Shown piece by piece: positions 24,401 to 32,071 of a DNA stretch of 64,000 bases; position 1 is the stretch's first letter, and each line of letters opens with the position of its first letter. Made by a program: the position numbers and the translations under genes. The stretch lies in NCBI GenBank assembly GCA_958295815.1, contig OY282374.1:764856-828855 (forward strand). The letters are read 5' to 3'. A model generated the notes under the pieces. It was not told where the DNA came from and made no database searches. It saw only the letters and a program-made list of their open reading frames with translations. Source of the DNA: Candidatus Poribacteria bacterium. GTDB lineage: Bacteria; Poribacteria; WGA-4E; WGA-3G.

Positions 24401-26161
24401 CCAGACCAACTTCGCCAGATTGAAGAGAGCATCTTGGCATATCCTACAGAGACAACCGATGAGAAACAGGGTAGCCTCCTTGAAAGACAGAGAAATCGGC
24501 TTCTTGCACGGATCCCTGCGAACTTGTTAACTACAATTGAAGGAAAGAAAATTCGAGAAGATATGGAACTTGAGAATAATATTCCTGCGAATCAACCCTT
24601 AGTTAGTTTTAGTACTTCGTCGGGAGCAGTTACTGAGGAAAAATGGCTCCAAACACAAGGTGTTGACACGACTGCACCTGAAAATCAGGAATTACAGCGA
24701 TTTTCCGGGGTCCTCAATAAATTTGGTTCAGATTGGCTAAATGATGTACCAACGCAGGAAGCTATTGAGTTAATTTTACCGCAGTTACAAGAGACGTATG
24801 CTACGATAAAGAACAATACAGAAGCCGATCAGCAGGTAATCAATTTACTTTGGCGTAATCTAACCGATTGCGTAGCAATCCTCGGTCAGATTGCTAATAA
24901 TCTTGAGAGTGATTCCTTCGCTTTTTGCCGGCAGGTGCTTTTAGAGGGTGCGAAACATGAAGAACCCAAACCAGATCCTGAATACGATGCCCAGTTTAAT
25001 TCTCCAGGTTATTCTCCTTTTCCAAGACATGAGGCTGCTGAGGGGTTACTTAGACTTGCGTTTTACCAACCTGATGCGGAAATATTAGACGCAATTGAAA
25101 TACTCGCGAGGGACCCTGTACCATCCGTTCGGATGGTAACAGTAATGGAGTTGTTCCTAGTTTATGACAAGGCACCGGAAAAATTCTGGGACATTGTGGA
25201 CAATAGAGCGGCGCGCGAAAAAAATCTTGTTGTGCAAGAATACCTCTACCTTACGTTAACGCAGGTCGTCGGAAAAGCGAAAGAAAACGAAGATAAGACT
25301 ACTCGCGTTATGGCAAATTTACTTCAACATACACCGGTACCTCCAGCAAAGTCAGGTTCATTTGATCCATTTAGTTTTTTGTTAATGGGATTGGCGATCG
25401 GCTGTGAAAATCCATGGGCATTAGAAACAATCGAAAATACCTTTTTCAAGGATCCGGTCCAATTCGCTAACCTCTTAACCCGTTCTGTGAATGAGGTTAT
25501 GAAGAATTACGTTAGCCCGAAGCACTTTGAGACGGGTGCTGGACGCGAAAAAGCAAAACGAGCTATTGACTGGTTAGAGAAAGTGATTGATGTGGTATCT
25601 GATAGAATTAAGGAATTATATAGTATAGTCAACCGAGATGAAACTGAGGACGGGGTGAAAAAATTACACGATACTTACAAAGTGATTGATGAAGTAATAA
25701 TGCGTCTTTACTTTGCAGTTGCACACAAAAGAGACCAGTCTGAAAAATCTAGCGAGGATATTTCCTACGAGTTAAAATGCCATTTCTACAACGAAGTCAA
25801 ACCATTAATGGAACAGGTTATTGATTTCGCGCAGACTCCTAAGCAGGGTGTTATGTTTGCCCCAACAGCACACTATTTCATGCAAGTTCTAAAGAGTTTT
25901 CTCGGCTGCAACACCAAAGAAGTACTGCACTTAGCCGAGGGAGTTGTGAGATCAAGTGAACCGTTCGGTTATAATCTTGATGCCATTGCAGTTCAGGATG
26001 CTGTCGAATTCGTTGAAATTGTCCTTGCTGATTATCGACATGAAGTACGGGATGATGAGGAATGCTTGAGAGACTTATTGAATCTATTGGATATGTTTGC
26101 AAAAACAGGCTGGCCGGATGCGCTTAAGCTCGTTTGGCGACTTGATGAGGTTTTCCGTTAG
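21500..26161 (+). CDS. SMEK-domain STAND/NACHT-like NTPase (predicted defence protein)
   Basis: A 1553-residue protein with three parts. Residues about 1-175 resemble the SMEK domain, a predicted nuclease-like effector: conserved E37 and E42 in SENALIELF, then D68 in AIDLGD and the AYQITAT strand (Q79). Residues about 200-420 form a P-loop NTPase with Walker A GSPGVGKT (about 224-231) and Walker B AILLFDAFD (about 288-296); a NACHT-like helical/winged region with FSHNILFDYAISVLLID follows near 505-520. From about 560 to the end is a long helical, repeat-like region expected to act as sensor. This layout is that of STAND-type immune proteins, in which a ligand bound by the C-terminal sensor triggers oligomerisation and an N-terminal effector. 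No phage target can be read from sequence. It is alone on its promoter and followed by degraded and nuclease genes. Confidence 0.8.
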   Translation: MNLQESQDRIGKLMLKFVDEVRIANAMGKRDINCISENALIELFSKIYGHTYLKNLNVSDGSNYPAIDLGDKEARIAYQITATPGSQKIKRTLEKFVAHKLYEEYDRLVIYILTEKQSRYTGQGFEEIIQGKFSFDKDQDILDYRDLLNEISGFSLEESDRVKNILELHFGEGMDDDEPQDVMDWLEQVNSLWDDQSGAIKIDRGELRNDLQNFALGGNGVVIGSPGVGKTYLLNELHQHLKSDEIPHLLLPIDRLGDGTPRDLQSVLSYEVDLIDKLKTVPVSDKKAILLFDAFDAARNEQTRKRFLNLIRRAIQELENWNVVVTVRTYDAMKSQKLLDLFGNSNDTEYESKGILCHHFTIPPFNENEILQALGQIGCPKRIYNESSPDFKCILAKPFNIWLLEKILRNLPAKDLTTLSQISQICSEVELLDQFWQQRVGNEISEFVLGRIADRMVRERSLTVRVDDIYDDVDFDKPVRRTAWDNLQSDEILARVSSTGQRIAFSHNILFDYAISVLLIDDEPQHLENFILEDASRPLFLRPSLTYFFTRLWYFDPTSFWEAFWHIFPSEQSVHLRLVARLIPTSVIANEARNIDQLTPLLEKLQNREEIANEAVTRLLQSLQTLKIECDSLWSQFFDQISKYLHTDFAWDIANLTSDILERATKNGNKGIIEACGRSGRRLLEWVWQERETSEGDWYDRFGGRWAVPLVSKTYHTNVKKSRALLEKVLQLIEEDNFPIKFLSWLPEHVNWIWDYDPEFVTSIYCAVFYHDETSDVKTNLGSGSVLSMTSTRRQDYSMCRYRLVKHFPNFLRAAPSHATKAVIRSLNIFIIRGHIIRYLKEGVTLKDMVETFNFRKKPAYFMEDGSYIWDAQNSSDEPIEMGDALFEFIAELTMSEDSRLDLILDVFPDEVVVAFFWKRLLKTATQFPHVFAPRLFELCIAAPIQRHPEAFYELGHFLEAASAEFTPDQLRQIEESILAYPTETTDEKQGSLLERQRNRLLARIPANLLTTIEGKKIREDMELENNIPANQPLVSFSTSSGAVTEEKWLQTQGVDTTAPENQELQRFSGVLNKFGSDWLNDVPTQEAIELILPQLQETYATIKNNTEADQQVINLLWRNLTDCVAILGQIANNLESDSFAFCRQVLLEGAKHEEPKPDPEYDAQFNSPGYSPFPRHEAAEGLLRLAFYQPDAEILDAIEILARDPVPSVRMVTVMELFLVYDKAPEKFWDIVDNRAAREKNLVVQEYLYLTLTQVVGKAKENEDKTTRVMANLLQHTPVPPAKSGSFDPFSFLLMGLAIGCENPWALETIENTFFKDPVQFANLLTRSVNEVMKNYVSPKHFETGAGREKAKRAIDWLEKVIDVVSDRIKELYSIVNRDETEDGVKKLHDTYKVIDEVIMRLYFAVAHKRDQSEKSSEDISYELKCHFYNEVKPLMEQVIDFAQTPKQGVMFAPTAHYFMQVLKSFLGCNTKEVLHLAEGVVRSSEPFGYNLDAIAVQDAVEFVEIVLADYRHEVRDDEECLRDLLNLLDMFAKTGWPDALKLVWRLDEVFR

Positions 26162-26179
26162 ATTAAGGGGCGAGTTTTC

Positions 26180-26363
26180 ATGCTTACTATCAATCCCAAA
26201 TATGTTGTTGATGACCAAGACGAGAAAACTGCTGTTCTTACAATGAAAGAAAACTGCTTTCTCAAAGTCCTTTGAGGATTTAGAGGATATTTTGGAAATG
26301 GATTCAGCGGTTGAAACGACTACAGATTTCCGTGCCTATCAAGAAATTCGATCTGAGTTATAA
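26180..26363 (+). pseudogene. frameshifted antitoxin-like gene
   Basis: The reading MLTINPKYVVDDQDEKTAVL resembles the N-terminus of small type II antitoxins (Phd/YefM- or RelB-like). It ends after 31 codons at a TGA (26273-26275), but a one-base shift just before the stop opens KSFEDLEDILEMDSAVE and continues to a TAA at 26361-26363, restoring an antitoxin-like length of about 60 residues. I read this as one frameshifted gene. No intact toxin follows. Confidence 0.55.
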
Positions 26364-26650
26364 AAAAGAAGGAAAACTTTGTGCTAGATGACATTCTACC
26401 GAAGGCATTGGATATTGACTCAGTGATTGTTCCGTATTAGAGCGGATAGTGAGCCAGTATTGAATGAAATAGACAAACTGAACAATATCACCAAGGATCT
26501 AAACCGTGCAGAATATCCACAATAGGTTGTTAAGTTGGTTGGTGAGGTGATTATGACTGGTTTGGAGACAATACATATCGTTGATAGATTGCCTGCACCG
26601 AGGTGATTGTCTGGTTAAAACACACACGTTGAAACGTTCATAAATCCGAG
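26364..26650 (+). other. degraded coding remnants
   Basis: Short open stretches in different frames look like decayed protein: a GTG-led VLDDILPKALDIDSVIVPY ending near 26440, RADSEPVLNEIDKLNNITKD reaching a TAG near 26525, and LVGEVIMTGLETIHIVDRL beyond. They lie directly downstream of the broken antitoxin. I cannot assign them to a family; a toxin or second accessory gene destroyed by indels is the simplest reading. Confidence 0.4.
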
Positions 26651-26701
26651 GTGCTGAACAAAATTATTGGGCAAAAATCTTTTGGGGTGAGAGGTAATTG
26701 C

Positions 26702-27469
26702 ATGTGTAACAATAGACATAGCACAGAACGGCGAGATACTATGCAAGTATGTCTAAATGGTCATATTGTCAATGCTGATTTTCACAGGCATCCTGAATTG
26801 AGAGAAGACTTTTGTGAGTGTTGTGGAGAGGAAACTATTACTAACTGTCCTAACCCAGAGTGTGGTAAGCCAATACTTGGTAACTTGCGAAGAGCTACAG
26901 GATTTCCTCTAGAGTCTCGACATTCAGCTCCGAATTTCTGTCCAAATTGTCGTGAGTCGTTCCCTTGGGCACGTAAAGAAGCGGCGGAACGTCTTGAGGA
27001 AGATACGAAAGAGTCGGTAGATGTACTGCAGAGAGTGTTTTCAAAATTTCACTTGATGGTACAGAAATTGCACACAAGACGCCGTGGCAAGAAAACACTT
27101 GAAGTAACAGATGAATATGATCTACAGGATTTATTGGATGTCTTGTTGACTCCGTATTTCGATGGTATTAACTCTGAAGAATCAACCCCAAGCTACGCGG
27201 GAAAATCGGCAAGAATAGATTTTCTAATCAAGGAAGAGGGAATCGGTATTGAAGTTAAAATGACACGTAAGGGACTGACTGCCAGAGAGGTAGGTGACCA
27301 GTTGATAATTGACATTGCAAGATATAAAGAACATCCAGATTGTAATACGTTGATTTGCTTTATTTATGATCCCAGTTACAAAATAAAAAACCGGCACCCT
27401 CTAATTGAAGATTTACAGAGCCAATCAACGGATGCGCTGAAAGTCGTCGTTTTTATTAACCCTTCGTAG
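26702..27469 (+). CDS. zinc-ribbon protein with DpnII/MboI-like nuclease domain
   Basis: A 255-residue protein (242 from the internal ATG at 26741). The N-terminal third is cysteine-rich like DUF2321: CLNGH, FCECCGE, NCPNPECGK and FCPNCRESFPWA, forming one or two zinc ribbons. The C-terminal half matches a PD-(D/E)XK nuclease of the DpnII-MboI type: helix DLQDLLDVLLTPYFD, then catalytic D in SARIDFL and E-V-K in GIGIEVKMTRKG, then the QLIIDIARYKEHPDC and LICFIYDPS blocks. All three catalytic positions are present, so it is likely active on DNA or another nucleic acid. The ATG at 26702 has a GAGAGG site 7 nt upstream; 26741 is closer to the conserved CLNGH start. Context suggests a defence effector. 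Confidence 0.78.
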   Translation: MCNNRHSTERRDTMQVCLNGHIVNADFHRHPELREDFCECCGEETITNCPNPECGKPILGNLRRATGFPLESRHSAPNFCPNCRESFPWARKEAAERLEEDTKESVDVLQRVFSKFHLMVQKLHTRRRGKKTLEVTDEYDLQDLLDVLLTPYFDGINSEESTPSYAGKSARIDFLIKEEGIGIEVKMTRKGLTAREVGDQLIIDIARYKEHPDCNTLICFIYDPSYKIKNRHPLIEDLQSQSTDALKVVVFINPS

Positions 27470-27865
27470 ATTATACAAAGGGACCTGTGTTTCGTGGACG
27501 CTGTAGGTGGTTGAGTTAGGGTTCCGTATCAAATGAACAAAGTTGGTTCTTTATTAATGAAGTCAATTTGGTTTTTAGGAACAATATGTTGTTATATTGT
27601 TAGTTCAAAGATGTTAGCACTAGAGGAGAGCTTTCAGGACGAGTTTCGCGATGCGATTCTAGACTATTGTTTAGACAAAACTCGAGTGAATTATTAAGGA
27701 ACCGAAGGACCATAATATTCGTCGGTTTCGTAGATAGTCAATTGACTAAGCGATTAGCATCACAGGTTCAGTTTTAGGTATAATCGGTATTGGTGTGTCT
27801 ATTTGGTATCTCATGAATAAGCACCAAAAAATAGTATTGTGAGGAGTACGTGTGGAGGAGGCTCT
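27470..27865 (+). pseudogene. decayed small membrane-protein gene
   Basis: A 54-codon ORF (27533-27697) begins MNKVGSLLMKSIWFLGTICC and ends EFRDAILDYCLDKTRVNY. In another frame, 27750-27842 reads AISITGSVLGIIGIGVSIWYL, a clear transmembrane helix with no start codon of its own. Together they look like one small membrane protein broken by frameshifts and stops. This is weak evidence; the rest of the stretch shows nothing else. Confidence 0.3.
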
Positions 27866-28813
27866 ATGGAAAAGATTAAAAGTTTCATTTATCTGGATGA
27901 ATATAAAATGTACTCTATTTCGTCTCAGATTTTTGAAGGCATTACAGAATATTTAATAGATTATCAAGAGGATGCGAAAGAAGAAAGAGAATCACGTCCA
28001 GTTCCAACTGGTAGTGGACGAATCATGGCGGACATCTTGAAATCCGAATCGGGTACTCAAGAAAAAAGGTATCTTCATGATTATTCTTATAAGATTTTTG
28101 AAGACCATCTTAGGGAATCGGAAAGAATCCTTAGTCTCTCGAAAGAAAATATTGATGATTGTATCAAGCAAATTGACAATGCTGGCTTTATTCAAGTAAG
28201 AGCTAAGGCTATATTCAATGACATCGACATTATTAAATCCACTATTGGGCAAATCAATGAATTGGGTAAAGCGTTAGCTTACATCACTAGTTTTAAAGAA
28301 ATCGAAAGAATGCGCCAACAAGTGGAAACAGGGATGCAGTCTATCAAAGATAGGAATCAAAAGGCAAAACACAGGCAGAAATTCAAAGGGTTAACAAATA
28401 TTGAGAAATTGGCGAAAGATCTAGGTTTGCGTCAGGATCCTGAGTATTTAAAACAGATAGCTCTTGTTCTAGATTACGGGTTTCGAGATCAGTTTACAGT
28501 GCAAATGCCTATAGGGCGTTACAGATTTTCAGCGGACTGTAAAAGAGAGGATCTTCGGGAAGATGTGCATTCCCTAATAAGAAAATACTCTAGATTTTCT
28601 GAAAAAGAATTTATACTCGTTGGAACTATGGCACAAGGTTCGGGCAAACCTGTTGATCGTCACAAGGGCAACGAGGACGATTATGAACCGCAGCATATCA
28701 AGGAAGCTATTATGGCTATCGTTGAAAGACTTTCAGTGGTGGAATCTGCATTCTCGGGAAAATTGGCAAACGAAATTATTATTGATCCAATTGCCATATA
28801 TCGGGAGGTTTAA
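27866..28813 (+). CDS. DUF6414-like hypothetical protein
   Basis: A 315-residue soluble protein. The start KSFIYLDEYKMYSISSQIFE and the following GITEYLIDY block resemble what I recall of DUF6414, a family of unknown function seen in mobile or defence contexts; that assignment is tentative. The middle (about residues 75-190) is strongly helical and probably coiled coil (EIERMRQQVETGMQSIKDRN). The C-terminal third is mixed alpha/beta. The ATG at 27866 is chosen because GGAGGAG lies 5 nt upstream; an in-frame GTG at 27839 has no such site. It is the last gene of the accessory region before housekeeping genes resume. Confidence 0.65.
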   Translation: MEKIKSFIYLDEYKMYSISSQIFEGITEYLIDYQEDAKEERESRPVPTGSGRIMADILKSESGTQEKRYLHDYSYKIFEDHLRESERILSLSKENIDDCIKQIDNAGFIQVRAKAIFNDIDIIKSTIGQINELGKALAYITSFKEIERMRQQVETGMQSIKDRNQKAKHRQKFKGLTNIEKLAKDLGLRQDPEYLKQIALVLDYGFRDQFTVQMPIGRYRFSADCKREDLREDVHSLIRKYSRFSEKEFILVGTMAQGSGKPVDRHKGNEDDYEPQHIKEAIMAIVERLSVVESAFSGKLANEIIIDPIAIYREV

Positions 28814-28882
28814 TACGGATTGTAAATAATTTAACACCTAAACGTAGAGTTTGATTTAGCGAAAAGGAAGACTTTGAGTAAC

Positions 28883-30064
28883 ATGAAAATAAAAGAAATT
28901 CAACGCGAATTAGCATCGTTAGGGTTGGATGCGTGGCTCCTATACGATTTTCGTGGGATAAACCCCATTGCACAGAATGTGGCTAATTTGTCAGGAAAAA
29001 ATATAACACGTCGATGGTTCTGCCTTATCCCTGCGGAGGGCGAACCGCGGTGGCTAGTGCATAAAATCGAGACGTCGAACTTCGTTGGCGTACCAGGAGT
29101 TACTACACTTTACGCAGGTTGGCAGGAACTTAACGAGGAGATGCGCGCCTTACTTGCCGGTATGAAAAGTGTTGCGATGGAGTATTCACCAGACGCTGCT
29201 ATTCCGTATGTATCAAGGGTAGATGCTGGCACACTGGAGTGGATTCGTGCGTTTGGTGTTGAGGTGCAGACATCTGCTGAATTGGCACAACGGATGGAGG
29301 TGCGTTTGAACGATGCACAGGCAGCTGGACATCAAGCCGCTGCACATTTGGTATTACAAGCAAAAGACTATGCCTTCACATGGATCGGTTCGCAGCTGCG
29401 TGATGGAAAAACAATTACAGAATACGACGTTCAGCAAGAGATTCTCGGACAGTTTGATGCGAGGGAACTCGTCACGGATCATCCACCTATTGTTGCTGTA
29501 AATGCGAAGAGTAGTGACCCACATTACGCACCGACAGCAACAGACACCCAAGAAATTAGAGTTGGAGACTTCATCTTAATCGATTTGTGGGCAAAACAGA
29601 AAGAGCCGGATGCCGTCTTCGCAGATACGACATGGGTGGCTTATGCCGGAAAAACGGTTCCCGCACAATACGTCGAAATCTTCGAGATTGTCAGGGAGGC
29701 ACGGGACAGGGCGGTGCGATTCATTCGTGGAAGATGGGATGTTGGTCAACCGGTTCACGGTTATGCTGTGGATGACTGTGTCCGCGGGTATATCACTGAG
29801 AAAGGGTATGGAGAATTCTTTATCCACCGTACCGGACATAACATCGGTACTGTTATCCATGGAAACGGTGTTAATTTAGATAACTTGGAAACGCGCGATG
29901 TGCGGACCTTGATTCCAGGTGTCTGCTTCTCAATAGAACCTGGAATCTACCTCAGCGATTTCGGCGTTCGGACAGAAATTGACGTTTTTTTAGCCGGTCC
30001 AGGGAAAGACGGCGTAAAAGTGACAACCGCTCCCGTTCAAAATCAGGTATTGCCGTTGCTGTGA
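28883..30064 (+). CDS. M24 family metallopeptidase (Xaa-Pro peptidase-like)
   Basis: A 393-residue pita-bread-fold protein of the M24 family, with an N-terminal creatinase-like domain (1 to about 135) and the catalytic domain after it. Dinuclear metal ligands are recognisable: Asp in ILIDLWAK and in VFADTTWV, His in HRTGHNIG, Glu in SIEPGIY and in RTEIDVF. Such enzymes cleave peptides with proline at the second position or related amide substrates. The ATG at 28883 is preferred; a TTG three codons earlier is only 3 nt from the AGGAAG site. Its last 113 bp are overlapped by the convergent minus-strand gene. Confidence 0.93.
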   Translation: MKIKEIQRELASLGLDAWLLYDFRGINPIAQNVANLSGKNITRRWFCLIPAEGEPRWLVHKIETSNFVGVPGVTTLYAGWQELNEEMRALLAGMKSVAMEYSPDAAIPYVSRVDAGTLEWIRAFGVEVQTSAELAQRMEVRLNDAQAAGHQAAAHLVLQAKDYAFTWIGSQLRDGKTITEYDVQQEILGQFDARELVTDHPPIVAVNAKSSDPHYAPTATDTQEIRVGDFILIDLWAKQKEPDAVFADTTWVAYAGKTVPAQYVEIFEIVREARDRAVRFIRGRWDVGQPVHGYAVDDCVRGYITEKGYGEFFIHRTGHNIGTVIHGNGVNLDNLETRDVRTLIPGVCFSIEPGIYLSDFGVRTEIDVFLAGPGKDGVKVTTAPVQNQVLPLL

Positions 30065-30803
30065 TCTGATAATTCCGTTTTTTCAGATCCGCGAGGATAT
30101 GGGTGAGGTAAGTGCGTGCGTTCAATATCCACTGTTCTGCGTAAGCTGCGGCAAGTAGAGGGAGTGCTACAGTTAAACGGTGTGAGTCGAGCAACCACTG
30201 CGCAGCGTATGCGGCGTAGTCTGTATCCACAAGTCCGTTACTGCCCAGCGAATAGACCACGTAACGTTTGTCATCTCGGATTTCCATTCTTGAGTTGAGT
30301 CGTGTGGTAAGAGATAAGCGTTCTGTTCCATCGATCTCAAGAACCCAAAAGAAATAGTCTTCATTATGCGCGAGGTAACCGATCTCTACTTCAAGCCGAT
30401 GTCGAACCTCGGTTCGTATCGGGATTACCTCCATGTCGCGTTTAATTAAAACCGGGTAGATGGCTGCGAAAAAAATCTGTTCATATCCGAGTGGTTCCAG
30501 AGCGAACTTGAGAATATCTAAAAGCGTTTGTTGTTGTTTAACGGTCTGTAGTTCCAAACAACTTTTTGCGAAAACTTCATCGCGTACGGCTCGTATTTCA
30601 GCAGGCGCATTTGGGTCAAGAGGTTGAAGTTGATGTGTCAACTTCAGAATTCGGCGATATTTGGGGATAACACGCCAGAGGCACCAGTTCCATAAAGTTT
30701 GCCACGTCTCCTTTTGTAGCAACTGATTGAAAAATGCTTTCGCGCTGATAAAGAAGCGTTGGAATATGTTTTCAGAGGAGAAATTACGTTGTTCGTTCAC
30801 CAT
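29952..30803 (-). CDS. hypothetical protein overlapping the M24 gene
   Basis: A 283-residue protein that I do not recognise. It is soluble, helical and basic, with Trp-rich helices near the N-terminus (ETWQTLWNWCLWRVIPKYRR) and a central mixed block (IRTEVRHRLEVEIGYLAHNEDYFFWVLEIDG). The last 37 codons run antisense to the 3' end of the M24 peptidase gene and read as an Arg-rich tail (RLSLLRRLSLDRLKKRQF). The ATG at 30803 is preferred over a TTG at 30824; neither has a clear Shine-Dalgarno. The long central region outside the overlap looks genuinely coding. Confidence 0.65.
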   Translation of the reverse strand: MVNEQRNFSSENIFQRFFISAKAFFNQLLQKETWQTLWNWCLWRVIPKYRRILKLTHQLQPLDPNAPAEIRAVRDEVFAKSCLELQTVKQQQTLLDILKFALEPLGYEQIFFAAIYPVLIKRDMEVIPIRTEVRHRLEVEIGYLAHNEDYFFWVLEIDGTERLSLTTRLNSRMEIRDDKRYVVYSLGSNGLVDTDYAAYAAQWLLDSHRLTVALPLLAAAYAEQWILNARTYLTHILADLKKRNYQITATAIPDFERERLSLLRRLSLDRLKKRQFLSERRNR

Positions 30804-30846
30804 GGTTTTCTGTCTGGTTTGCAAGCCAAATCTTGTTGCAAAAATT

Positions 30847-30875
30847 TGACTTTTTGTCTGAAGTGTGATATAATA
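30847..30875 (+). promoter_or_regulatory. promoter of tRNA-Leu
   Basis: TTGACT (30847-30852), 17-bp spacer, TATAAT (30870-30875) with an extended TGA just before it. The tRNA begins 18 bp after the -10 box. This is the closest match to consensus in the window. Confidence 0.8.
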
Positions 30876-30893
30876 GTAGCATTAACAAAAAAG

Positions 30894-30977
30894 CCGGAGT
30901 GGTGAAATTGGTAGACGCACTGGATTCAAAATCCAGCGGGCCCTAGGTCCATGTCGGTTCGAGTCCGACCTCCGGCA
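30894..30977 (+). tRNA. tRNA-Leu (anticodon CAA)
   Basis: An 84-nt class II tRNA. The acceptor stem GCCGGAG pairs with CTCCGGC, and the discriminator is A. The D arm contains AATTGGTAGAC, the anticodon stem-loop is CTGGA-TTCAAAA-TCCAG with anticodon CAA, a long variable arm follows (GCGGGCCCTAGGTCCATGT) and the T arm carries GGTTCGAGTCC. The terminal CCA is not encoded (TGC follows), so it must be added by a nucleotidyltransferase. Confidence 0.96.
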
Positions 30978-31020
30978 TGCGGCGATGGTTACAGTGAATC
31001 CGTCGCCTTTTTGTTTGCAG

Positions 31021-31812
31021 TTACATCGCTACGATTTCACGCATCCGTTGTGCCAGATCGATTTGGGCATCCCTATCACCACCAACTTCGTGGATGACAT
31101 AGCCATCGTAACCGATGGCGCGGAATGCTTCCATAACTGTCTGCCAGTCTGTATCTCCATCTAATAAGTTGACGAACCGATGATCACCGCGGGAGAAATC
31201 CTTGAAGTGAACCCGTTTGATGCGATGCGCGAGTTCACGAATCCAGTGTTCTGGATAACCATAAGCCATCATATTTGCGGTGTCAAGATAGGTGCCTACC
31301 CATTCATTATCTACTTCATCAACAATATCTCGCATCTCTTTTGGACTGAGCAGAAATTTATTCCAGACGTTTTCAAGTCCAATCGCAACTTGGTGTGCTT
31401 CTGCGGAAGGCGCAAGATCTTTCAGAATACCGACGAGGTTGCCCCAGACCTCTTGATATGTGCCTTCGACGGTAAGTTGCCCCGGATGCAGTAAAATTCC
31501 ACCAACTCCGAGTGCCCCAGCGACCTCCAACCCGCGTGCGAGAGAGATTGCCCCTTTTTCACGTTCCCTTGCATTGAGACTTAGTAAATTGCCGCGGTCG
31601 GCATAACCCGCTGTGATACTACTGATCTCAATCCCTGCGTCCTCACACTTAGCGGCGATGCCGCGTAATTCCGTATTGCTCATATTGATGTCAGTGTCTT
31701 GCCCTTCACCAAAAGTAAGTTCGACGGCATCGTAACCGGCATCCTGACAGAGCGAAAGCGTATCGTTTAGAGACATACCGCCGAGGATAATTTGGGTAAC
31801 GCCTATCTTCAT
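31021..31812 (-). CDS. TIM-barrel sugar phosphate isomerase/epimerase
   Basis: A 263-residue xylose-isomerase-like TIM-barrel protein. Typical blocks are visible: GYDAVELTFG at strand 2, the GLENVWNKFLLSP segment with the metal-binding Glu, YLDTANMMAYGYP (Asp), RVHFKDFSRGDHRF (His, Asp) and YVIHEVGGD with the last Glu. Such enzymes interconvert ketoses and aldoses or act on inositol derivatives, using a divalent metal. Its ATG overlaps the TGA of an upstream 82-residue gene (ATGA), so the two are translationally coupled. Substrate unknown. Confidence 0.9.
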   Translation of the reverse strand: MKIGVTQIILGGMSLNDTLSLCQDAGYDAVELTFGEGQDTDINMSNTELRGIAAKCEDAGIEISSITAGYADRGNLLSLNAREREKGAISLARGLEVAGALGVGGILLHPGQLTVEGTYQEVWGNLVGILKDLAPSAEAHQVAIGLENVWNKFLLSPKEMRDIVDEVDNEWVGTYLDTANMMAYGYPEHWIRELAHRIKRVHFKDFSRGDHRFVNLLDGDTDWQTVMEAFRAIGYDGYVIHEVGGDRDAQIDLAQRMREIVAM

Positions 31813-32057
31813 ATTTGCTCCTTTTCAATGTGAAATTGGGTGGCTGTTAGAGATTGTATGCAGAGATGCCGAGTTTCGAGGCACTGTGGACACCGAATAG
31901 CGATGTAGTAGGCATCGTTAAACACGACATCAATCGGGTTACGGAGAAGGTCAGACGGTGGATTTCCCAAAAACTGGTCAAGTACCTCATATTCTGTGTC
32001 ACAATCTGGACAGATTTGTAGGTCGTGTCCGATGTCAGTTTGGTCGAGCCATGACAT
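31809..32057 (-). CDS. small zinc-finger-like protein
   Basis: An 82-residue protein with two Cys pairs, CPDC near residue 17 and CPQC near residue 56, a spacing suggestive of one zinc ribbon. Unknown family. It starts 14 bp after the hflX stop and its TGA overlaps the start of the sugar isomerase gene by 4 bp, which places it in an operon hflX - this gene - isomerase. Function is not deducible; a role as a small nucleic-acid- or protein-binding module is a guess. Confidence 0.65.
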   Translation of the reverse strand: MSWLDQTDIGHDLQICPDCDTEYEVLDQFLGNPPSDLLRNPIDVVFNDAYYIAIRCPQCLETRHLCIQSLTATQFHIEKEQI

Positions 32058-32071
32058 TGTTTCTCCCCCAC

